A stretch of 57,348 nt of DNA from Flavobacteriales bacterium (GTDB taxonomy: Bacteria > Bacteroidota > Bacteroidia > Flavobacteriales > BACL11), in contig DUAL01000305.1 in assembly GCA_012960835.1 (NCBI GenBank), positions 1 to 57,348 of the forward strand, read 5' to 3'. Position 1 is the stretch's first letter. The number at the start of each line of letters is the position of its first letter. The notes below the pieces were generated by a model that was not told where the DNA came from, did no database searches, and saw nothing but the letters and a program-made list of their open reading frames with translations. This document shows positions 52,043-57,348 of this stretch, one piece after another. Position numbers and translations under genes: made by a program.

Positions 52043-52073
52043 TTGCCAAGCTGAATGGGATTAATTATTTTCG
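52043..52073 (+). promoter_or_regulatory. Promoter of tRNA-Leu (TTG-N20-TATTTTCG)
   Basis: TTG at 52043-52045 and TATTTTCG at 52066-52073 are 20 bases apart, the same spacing as at queA. The box ends ten bases before the mature tRNA 5' end, leaving room for a short leader that RNase P would remove. Confidence 0.6.
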
Positions 52074-52083
52074 CCAACCATTT

Positions 52084-52167
52084 GCCCAGATGGCGGAATT
52101 GGTAGACGCGCTGGTCTCAAACACCAGTGGGGTTAAACCCGTGCCGGTTCGAGCCCGGCTCTGGGCA
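52084..52167 (+). tRNA. tRNA-Leu (anticodon CAA)
   Basis: Acceptor arms GCCCAGA (52084-52090) and TCTGGGC (52160-52166) pair fully, with discriminator A at 52167. The anticodon stem CTGGT/ACCAG holds loop CTCAAAC, giving anticodon CAA (decodes UUG). A long variable arm, typical of leucine tRNAs, follows, then the T arm with TTCGAGC. CCA is not encoded. The gene is flanked by its own promoter and an intrinsic terminator, so it is a single-gene unit. I see no attachment-site duplication at its 3' end. Confidence 0.97.
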
Positions 52168-52170
52168 CAA

Positions 52171-52196
52171 AGCCCTCAATTTTGAGGGCTTTTTTT
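52171..52196 (+). terminator. Intrinsic terminator after tRNA-Leu
   Basis: Nine-base perfect stem AGCCCTCAA / TTGAGGGCT with a two-base tip, followed by T7 and more T/A. It starts four bases after the tRNA. Confidence 0.9.
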
Positions 52197-52212
52197 ATAT
52201 ATTGCAACACTT

Positions 52213-52644
52213 ATGGGAAAAAGAGAAAAACTAAAACAAGCACGATATGATAATGCTTATATGAAAATGGCATTGGAATGGGCAAAACTCTCTCACTGCA
52301 AACGAAAGCAAGTGGGTGCGCTAATTGTAAAAAATCGTATGATTATTTCAGATGGCTACAATGGAACCCCCTCAGGATTTAAAAATTGTTGTGAGGATAC
52401 TGATGGGCAGACACATTGGTATGTATTGCATGCGGAGGCAAATGCCATTTTGAAAATTGCCAGTTCCAATCATGATTGCAATGGGGCAACCCTTTATTTA
52501 ACCATGTCGCCATGCAAGGAATGTAGCAAATTGGTGCATCAAGCGGGAATAAAAAGATTGGTATATTTGAAGCAATACAAAGATAAATCTGGAGTGATGT
52601 TTTTAGAAAATGCAGGAATAGAGATAATGAAATTAGTATTCTAA
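52213..52644 (+). CDS. Deoxycytidylate (dCMP) deaminase
   Basis: Zinc enzyme converting dCMP to dUMP for thymidylate synthesis. Zinc and catalytic motifs: HAEANAIL (H and the proton-shuttling E) and PCKECSKLVHQAGIKRLVY (two C). The substrate loop DGYNGTPSGFKNCCED and the length of 143 place it with the dCMP deaminase/ComEB group rather than with cytidine deaminases. It starts 17 bases after the tRNA terminator and the S41 protease follows after one base. Confidence 0.93.
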   Translation: MGKREKLKQARYDNAYMKMALEWAKLSHCKRKQVGALIVKNRMIISDGYNGTPSGFKNCCEDTDGQTHWYVLHAEANAILKIASSNHDCNGATLYLTMSPCKECSKLVHQAGIKRLVYLKQYKDKSGVMFLENAGIEIMKLVF

Positions 52645-52645
52645 T

Positions 52646-54205
52646 ATGAGTAAAAGGATTAAAAAACAATATCAACCAATTGCTTTCTCTATTGTTTTAA
52701 TAATTGGGGTGTTAATTGGTAATTTTATCAATAATCCAGAAGATGGAAATAGCAAACTACAAATTCATCAGAGCAGTAAAATCAACACCATTTTACGATT
52801 GATTCAGAGGGATTATGTGGACACTATAAATCAAGCACAATTGGAAGAAAGTGCGGTAAAATCTATTTTGAAAGAGCTGGATCCGCATTCTACTTATATA
52901 AAAAAAGAGCGTCTACAAACGGTAAATGAAGATTTAGAAGGAAGCTTTGGCGGAATTGGTGTGGAATTTAATATTCAGCAAGATTCTATTGTGGTGGTGT
53001 CACCAATAACCGGTGGGCCATCAGAAAGGCTGGGGATAAAATCAGGAGATAGAATTGTGGTGGTAGATGAGGAAAATGTTGCTGGAATTGGCATAGAGAA
53101 CAAAGGTGTGATTGACAGATTAAGAGGAGAAATCGGTACAAAAGTGAGTGTAGGGATAAAACGAAAATCTGTAAAAGAGCTATTAAAATATCGCATTACA
53201 AGAGGTAAAATTCCACTATACAGTTTGGATGTAAAACTGATGCTGGAAGATGGGATTGGATACATCAAACTCAACCGATTTTCTGGTACTACCACTGATG
53301 AATTTTTGGATGCAGTACAATCGCTTTTAAATAGTGGGATGGAAAATCTGATTCTAGATTTGAGAGGTAACCCTGGCGGATATTTAGGGGCGGCCATTAA
53401 TATAAGTGATGCCTTTTTAGGTAGTGGGGAAATGATTGTGTTCACAAAAGGGAGAAAGAGAAAAAGGCAAGAATTTCATGCCGATAAAAAGGCTTTGCTC
53501 ACAAATTGTAAAGTAGTGGTTTTGGTAGATGAGGGCTCGGCTTCTGCCTCTGAAATTGTAGCTGGGGCTTTGCAAGATAATGATAGAGCAACTATTGTAG
53601 GTAGAAGAACTTTTGGCAAGGGCTTGGTTCAAGAGCAAATAGAATTGTATGATGGCTCGGCTGTACGCCTAACCACCCAACGCTACTACACTCCAACGGG
53701 AAGAAGCATACAAAAACCATACGAAAACGGGAAAGAAGATGATTATTTTATGGAAGTATATGAAAGATTGGAAAATGGGGGGGAGGATAGTTTGGCTATT
53801 GCTGACTCCCTAATTTTTACCACTCCAAAAGGGAAAAAGGTTTATGGAGGCGGTGGCATTACCCCTGACTATTATGTGGCTTTGGATACTACTTTGGACA
53901 GTAAAAAATTAAACCCTTTTTTTAGCAAAAATTGGATTTTTAATTTTTGCTTTGATTATGCCGACACCCACAGAGAAAGCTTAACAGAAAAGCAGCTTTT
54001 AGAAAGAGATATTTATACGGCTTTTAAATTATTTATAAATACTAAAAATGCAGAATTTGTTTTTGATTTGAACCAAAATGAAAGGAACTACCTCATTAAA
54101 CAACTAAAAGCCAATATTGGCAGAAACCTTTGGGGGAATGAAGTTTTTTATAGCATTTTGTTGCAAGATGATAGATTTGTGGATAGGGCAATAAAAGAGT
54201 TTTAA
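52646..54205 (+). CDS. S41 family C-terminal processing protease (second paralogue)
   Basis: Periplasmic protease of the CtpA/Prc type, 519 residues. N-terminal membrane anchor (about 10-27); PDZ at about 90-170 (GGIGVEFNIQQDSIVVVSPI, LGIKSGDRIVVVDEE); peptidase core with LRGNPGGYLGAAINISDAF, catalytic Ser in SASASEIVAG and Lys in GKGLVQEQ; charged C-terminal part. It differs enough from the paralogue at 42281 to be an old duplicate rather than a recent copy. It forms a unit with the deaminase upstream. Confidence 0.92.
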   Translation: MSKRIKKQYQPIAFSIVLIIGVLIGNFINNPEDGNSKLQIHQSSKINTILRLIQRDYVDTINQAQLEESAVKSILKELDPHSTYIKKERLQTVNEDLEGSFGGIGVEFNIQQDSIVVVSPITGGPSERLGIKSGDRIVVVDEENVAGIGIENKGVIDRLRGEIGTKVSVGIKRKSVKELLKYRITRGKIPLYSLDVKLMLEDGIGYIKLNRFSGTTTDEFLDAVQSLLNSGMENLILDLRGNPGGYLGAAINISDAFLGSGEMIVFTKGRKRKRQEFHADKKALLTNCKVVVLVDEGSASASEIVAGALQDNDRATIVGRRTFGKGLVQEQIELYDGSAVRLTTQRYYTPTGRSIQKPYENGKEDDYFMEVYERLENGGEDSLAIADSLIFTTPKGKKVYGGGGITPDYYVALDTTLDSKKLNPFFSKNWIFNFCFDYADTHRESLTEKQLLERDIYTAFKLFINTKNAEFVFDLNQNERNYLIKQLKANIGRNLWGNEVFYSILLQDDRFVDRAIKEF

Positions 54206-54220
54206 ATCGGTTTCAATAGT

Positions 54221-54649
54221 ATGAAAAAACTACTTATTCTATTATTTGCTATTCCATTAATTGGGTTCTCACAACAAGAAACTAAAAGAGAATATTATGT
54301 TAGTGGAAAATTATTATCTATTGTAAATTACAAAGATGGAATTAGAGATGGTGCTTGCAAATACTTTTGGGATTATGGCGCATGGGCAATAAAATCAGAA
54401 GTGAATTATAAAAATGGTAAAATGATAGGTTTAATGAGAACTTATCATAAAAACGGCCAAATAGAACATGAAGGAAATTACAAATACACTGAAAAGGAAG
54501 TATATAGTAGAAAAGATGGGGTATGGAAAACCTATTATGAAGATGGAAAATTAAGAATGGAGTCTATCATTAAAGATGGCATACAGGGAGACTGGAAATC
54601 TTATGATACAGATGGGGAACCACAACCCATGACAGGAGATGGTTGTTAA
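54221..54649 (+). CDS. Secreted YwqK/MORN-2 repeat protein
   Basis: Predicted exported protein of 142 residues with a signal peptide to about residue 18 (GFSQ) and no lipobox. The mature part is made of about four MORN-2-type repeats of the pattern YY.(D/N)GKL....Y..G...G.W: REYYVSGKLLSIVNYKDGIRDG, RTYHKNGQIEHEGNY, KTYYEDGKLRMESIIKDG. This is the repeat of the YwqK antitoxin-like family, but in Bacteroidota such proteins are usually envelope proteins and no toxin is next to it. It ends 19 bases from the glmS tail remnant. Confidence 0.82.
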   Translation: MKKLLILLFAIPLIGFSQQETKREYYVSGKLLSIVNYKDGIRDGACKYFWDYGAWAIKSEVNYKNGKMIGLMRTYHKNGQIEHEGNYKYTEKEVYSRKDGVWKTYYEDGKLRMESIIKDGIQGDWKSYDTDGEPQPMTGDGC

Positions 54650-54668
54650 AGGACTATCTTAAAAACCC

Positions 54669-54722
54669 CTACTCTACGGTAATAGATTTAGCTAAATTTC
54701 TTGGCTGGTCCACATTGCAGTT
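54669..54722 (-). pseudogene. glmS: Remnant of a glmS 3' end (last 17 codons and stop)
   Basis: Read on the minus strand, 54722-54669 gives NCNVDQPRNLAKSITVE and a TAG stop. The intact GlmS ends NCNVDQPRNLAKSVTVE: 16 of 17 residues are the same. At DNA level I count 42 of 54 bases identical, and nearly all differences are silent, so the fragment was under protein-level selection until it was cut off. It starts directly after the methyltransferase stop (54723-54725), has no start codon, and ends 19 bases from the YwqK-like gene. It is best read as the former end of glmS, displaced by insertion of the methyltransferase segment. Confidence 0.9.
54688..54707. repeat. 20-bp direct repeat, outer copy (in the glmS remnant)
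   Basis: Begins TTAGCTAAAT and ends TTGGCTG; identical to 55489-55508 inside the intact glmS. The two copies lie 801 bases apart and bracket the methyltransferase gene; they are the longest perfectly conserved part of the duplicated tail. Confidence 0.9.
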
Positions 54723-55457
54723 TTACTCCTGATTTTTATGAGAAATCACAAGATAAAAATCAGAACATAATAGTTTGATTCCAAGCAATCTTATAAATTC
54801 TTCATATAATACTACTATCAAAAAAAGTGGAGGAAAGAAACTAAAATAATGAGATGCATTATAATTAATTTTTTCTTCAATAATCTCTAAATGATTTTTC
54901 TTACAAAGATTTTTAAATCCTATATAATTACACTTATGGTAATAGGATTTCCACCCCCTAGCTCCTTTTTTCGACCAAGGTAAAAATGTCTTTAATACTA
55001 TTTCTTTCAGGTCGTGTGATAAGATTCGATTTAAGATAGAAAATGGATGCAAATTAGATGGCTGTCGGCAAACAATAATACCCTTTTCACTAAGTAATCC
55101 CTTTAACTTCTTGAAAGAACCAAAATTATCTTTAATATGCTCCATTACCATATTTAATAATATTAAATCATATTTTTCAGTTGTTTCAAAACTTTCTAAA
55201 TCTGTTACCTCAAAGTACTCAAATTTTATTTTAGTTTCTTTTAAATTAATAGATTGGTCAGGATCTATACCATGCAAAATAATATTATATTTTTCTTTTA
55301 CTTGTTTCTTGCATACTGGCCTAACATTACAGCCAACCTCTAATACTTTTTTAATGTTATTCTTTTTAAAAATAGTATTAAGCTCCTGATTTATGCTATA
55401 CCGTTTTTCCCGATAGTTATTTACAAAATCAGCAAATTTCTTAAAACTCCTTAGCAT
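54723..55457 (-). CDS. Class I SAM-dependent methyltransferase
   Basis: Rossmann-fold methyltransferase of 244 residues. The SAM site is VLEVGCNVRPVCKK (motif I, here with N instead of a second Gly), LHGIDPD (motif II) and YDLILLNMVMEHI (motif III/IV); the last 40 residues contain a hydrophobic patch (FFPPLFLIVVLYEEF). The substrate is unknown; a sugar or lipid-linked glycan is plausible because such genes are common in polysaccharide loci. It starts 12 bases after glmS and is probably co-transcribed with it. My hand count gives about 27% G+C over 54721-55440 against about 39% in adjoining glmS, and a glmS remnant follows directly: signs of acquired DNA. Confidence 0.88.
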   Translation of the reverse strand: MLRSFKKFADFVNNYREKRYSINQELNTIFKKNNIKKVLEVGCNVRPVCKKQVKEKYNIILHGIDPDQSINLKETKIKFEYFEVTDLESFETTEKYDLILLNMVMEHIKDNFGSFKKLKGLLSEKGIIVCRQPSNLHPFSILNRILSHDLKEIVLKTFLPWSKKGARGWKSYYHKCNYIGFKNLCKKNHLEIIEEKINYNASHYFSFFPPLFLIVVLYEEFIRLLGIKLLCSDFYLVISHKNQE

Positions 55458-55469
55458 TTTTATTTGGGT

Positions 55470-57311
55470 TTATTCCACAGTAACGCTCTTAGCTAAATTT
55501 CTTGGCTGATCTACATTGCAATTTCGCATAACGGCAATATGGTAAGAAAGTAATTGCAAGGGGATAATGGAAAGTAGTGGCATCAATTCCTCATAACAAG
55601 ACGGTATTTCTATGCAATAGTCAGCTAATTCTTTTACAGTTTTATCGCCCTCTGTTACAATAGCAATAAGGCGGCCACCTCTTGCTTTTACTTCCTGTAT
55701 GTTGCTTACTACTTTTTCATAATTTCCTTTTCTGGTGGCAAGCACCACAATAGGCATGTGCTCATCAATAAGCGCAATAGGGCCGTGCTTCATTTCTGCT
55801 GCTGGGTAGCCTTCTGCGTGTATGTATGAAATTTCTTTTAGTTTGAGTGCTCCCTCTAATGCAACTGGGAAATTGTAGCCTCTTCCCAAATACAAAAAGT
55901 TGGTAGCATCCTTAAATTCTGCGGCAATTTCTTTTATCAAATCATCTAATTCTAACACTTTTGCTACTTTGCTTGGGATGAGTTCCAATTCAGTAATAAT
56001 TTGGCGATATTCTGTATTGGTAAGTGAGCCTTTCTCTTTAGCAATTCTCAAAGCCATAAGTGTAAGCACCACCACTTGTGTGGTAAATGCTTTAGTAGAG
56101 GCCACCCCAATTTCCGGGCCGGCATGGGTGTAACTCCCTGCATCTGTTAGTCTTGGAATGGAAGATCCCACTACATTACAAATCCCTAAAATAGTGGCTC
56201 CTTTTTGTTTAGCAAGTTCCAAAGCTGCCATAGTATCTGCCGTTTCTCCCGATTGGGAAATAGCTAAAACCACATCTTTTTCAGTTATAATTGGGTTTCT
56301 GTATCTGAACTCGGAAGCATATTCCACCTCCACAGGAATTCTTGCCAAGTCTTCAAACAAATATTCTCCAATAAGGCCAGCATGCCAAGAAGTGCCACAA
56401 GCCACAATAATGATCCGCTCAGCATTTAGTATTTTCTTTTCATAATCCAGAATTCCCCCCAAAGTTATCTCCCCTGTTTTAGCATTTATTCTCCCACGCA
56501 TGGTATCCAAAATACATTTGGGTTGCTCAAAAATTTCTTTAAGCATAAAATGCTCAAACCCTTCCTTTTCAATGGCTTCCAAACTAAGTTCTAATTCATC
56601 AATATAAGGTGTGTTTTTTATGTTAGAAATGGTTTTTATTTCTAAGGCCTCCTTTTTGTTTATTCTGGCGATTTGCTCATCTTCCAAATAAACTACATTT
56701 CGGGTATACTCTACAATTGGAGTGGCATCAGAAGCCACAAAATACTCTCCTTTCCCTATGCCAATTACCAAAGGACTTCCTTTTCTGGCTGCAATTATTT
56801 CCTCATTATTTTCTTTATCTATAACCAAAATAGCATATGCTCCAATTACTTCATTTAGCGCCAAACGAACCGCTTCAAACAAGTTTACCTTTTCGTTTTT
56901 CTTAATTTCTTCAATTAAGTGAACAAGCACTTCCGTATCAGTTTCGCTTTCAAATACATGCCCACTTTTTATTAGTGCTTTTTTTAAGGAATCATAATTT
57001 TCAATAATCCCATTATGTATAAGTGCCAAAGTGCTATCTCCTGATTTATGTGGATGTGCGTTTACTTCATTCGGCTCCCCATGGGTTGCCCACCTGGTAT
57101 GCCCAATTCCGATATTCCCATCAATATCTTTTTCTTTTGTAAAATCTTCTAAATCGGAAACCTTTCCCGCTTGCTTGTAGATGTTTATTTTATTTTCAAT
57201 CCCTATTGCAATTCCAGCACTATCATACCCTCTGTACTCCAAGCGGTGAAGCCCTTTTACTACAATAGAATAGGCCTGTTTCCCGCCTACATATCCTACA
57301 ATTCCACACAT
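55470..57311 (-). CDS. glmS: Glutamine-fructose-6-phosphate aminotransferase GlmS
   Basis: Makes glucosamine 6-phosphate from fructose 6-phosphate and glutamine, the entry to UDP-GlcNAc for peptidoglycan and lipopolysaccharide. The glutaminase domain opens MCGIVGYVGG with the nucleophile C2, then RLEYRGYDSAG and THGEPNEVNAHPH. Two isomerase (SIS) domains follow: CGTSWHAGL, SQSGETADTMA, and EISYIHAEGYPAAEMKHGP with the ring-opening histidine. The C-terminal NLAKSVTVE is intact. Length 613. No ribozyme-like or other long leader is visible in the 37 bases upstream that remain. The last 17 codons exist a second time at 54669-54722. Confidence 0.97.
   Translation of the reverse strand: MCGIVGYVGGKQAYSIVVKGLHRLEYRGYDSAGIAIGIENKINIYKQAGKVSDLEDFTKEKDIDGNIGIGHTRWATHGEPNEVNAHPHKSGDSTLALIHNGIIENYDSLKKALIKSGHVFESETDTEVLVHLIEEIKKNEKVNLFEAVRLALNEVIGAYAILVIDKENNEEIIAARKGSPLVIGIGKGEYFVASDATPIVEYTRNVVYLEDEQIARINKKEALEIKTISNIKNTPYIDELELSLEAIEKEGFEHFMLKEIFEQPKCILDTMRGRINAKTGEITLGGILDYEKKILNAERIIIVACGTSWHAGLIGEYLFEDLARIPVEVEYASEFRYRNPIITEKDVVLAISQSGETADTMAALELAKQKGATILGICNVVGSSIPRLTDAGSYTHAGPEIGVASTKAFTTQVVVLTLMALRIAKEKGSLTNTEYRQIITELELIPSKVAKVLELDDLIKEIAAEFKDATNFLYLGRGYNFPVALEGALKLKEISYIHAEGYPAAEMKHGPIALIDEHMPIVVLATRKGNYEKVVSNIQEVKARGGRLIAIVTEGDKTVKELADYCIEIPSCYEELMPLLSIIPLQLLSYHIAVMRNCNVDQPRNLAKSVTVE
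55489..55508. repeat. 20-bp direct repeat, inner copy (in intact glmS)
   Basis: Identical to 54688-54707, in the same orientation, 20 bases from the glmS stop codon. Marks the probable recombination zone. Confidence 0.9.
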
Positions 57312-57348
57312 TATAAATCGGTATAAATGATATTGAAACTTATTTTAT

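Noticed and set aside
52084..52200. Integration site at tRNA-Leu
   Set aside because: The tRNA 3' end is not repeated anywhere I can see in the window, and ordinary genes follow.
54221..54649. Toxin-antitoxin system
   Set aside because: Only the repeat protein is present, it carries a signal peptide, and neither neighbour looks like a toxin.
54660..57311. Tn7-like insertion at glmS
   Set aside because: No tnsABCD genes or Tn7-type ends are visible, and Tn7 joins outside the coding region without duplicating the glmS tail.
1..57348. CRISPR arrays, insertion sequences, prophage or rRNA genes
   Set aside because: No regularly spaced repeats, transposase or integrase frames, phage structural genes or rRNA sequences were seen.

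Overview
The window is a gene-dense stretch of a low-G+C (about one third G+C by eye) chromosome of the phylum Bacteroidota, most likely order Flavobacteriales. The evidence is a PorP/SprF protein and a gliding-motility-type (type B) C-terminal secretion domain of the type IX secretion system (T9SS), the long SecA, a bifunctional DAHP synthase-chorismate mutase, families DUF3098, DUF4271, DUF3109 and DUF2279, the ftsX-DUF3098-uppP-truB-queA order, and promoter boxes of the Bacteroidota type (TAnnTTTG) instead of E. coli -10 boxes. I cannot place the genus. Almost everything is chromosomal housekeeping: no insertion sequence, prophage, CRISPR array or rRNA operon is visible. No gap above 300 bases lacks a gene.

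Layout. 2-3804 (+): secA (cut at its 5' end by the window) and tag. 3808-11594 (-): an M42 aminopeptidase with its own promoter, then the operon pabB-tilS-PH-like protein-dsbD-yifB. 11713-11964 (+): a very acidic membrane microprotein. 11965-13512 (-) lnt and 13546-14516 (+) pssA-purS. 14517-25442 (-): leuS, DUF3108, an M23-like peptidase, then a T9SS module (large secreted protein, PorP/SprF, OmpA-like lipid-free envelope protein) joined by ATGA overlaps. 25528-29936 (+): ftsX-DUF3098-uppP-truB and queA-ispD. 29928-31061 (-) amidohydrolase; 31105-35075 (+) rlmN, polyprenyl synthase, dnaG. 35072-39382 (-): DUF2279, rsmI, DAHP synthase-chorismate mutase, recJ. 39455-41108 (+): tdk, alr. 41086-46037 (-): rnpA-yidD-ctp-ligase and DUF4271-hemD. 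46131-47586 (+): glutaryl-CoA dehydrogenase and DUF3817; 47587-48150 (-) DUF3109; 48196-49734 (+) glyS; 49738-51950 (-) prs-rplY-pth. 52084-54649 (+): tRNA-Leu(CAA), dCMP deaminase, a second S41 protease, and a YwqK-like secreted repeat protein. 54669-57311 (-): glmS, a methyltransferase, and a duplicated glmS tail.

How the genes work together. Envelope building dominates: SecA and Lnt (export, lipoprotein acylation), UppP, polyprenyl synthase and IspD (isoprenoid carrier), Alr and GlmS (peptidoglycan precursors), PssA (phospholipid), O-antigen ligase-like protein, FtsX, YidD, two S41 proteases, the M23-like peptidase and the T9SS module. The second theme is translation and RNA: LeuS, GlyS, TilS, TruB, QueA, RlmN, RsmI, RnpA, Pth, L25, tRNA-Leu. 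DNA and nucleotide work is done by DnaG, RecJ, Tag, Tdk, dCMP deaminase, Prs and PurS; PabB and the DAHP synthase-mutase handle chorismate chemistry.

The most unusual things found are (1) a 54-base, in-frame, diverged copy of the last 17 codons of glmS lying beyond an A+T-rich methyltransferase gene, i.e. a recombination scar at the glmS 3' end; (2) five genes whose TAnnTTTG box ends exactly four bases before the start codon, predicting leaderless mRNAs; (3) an 83-residue membrane protein with 18 acidic and no basic residues; and (4) eight of nine convergent gene pairs that abut or overlap at their stop codons.
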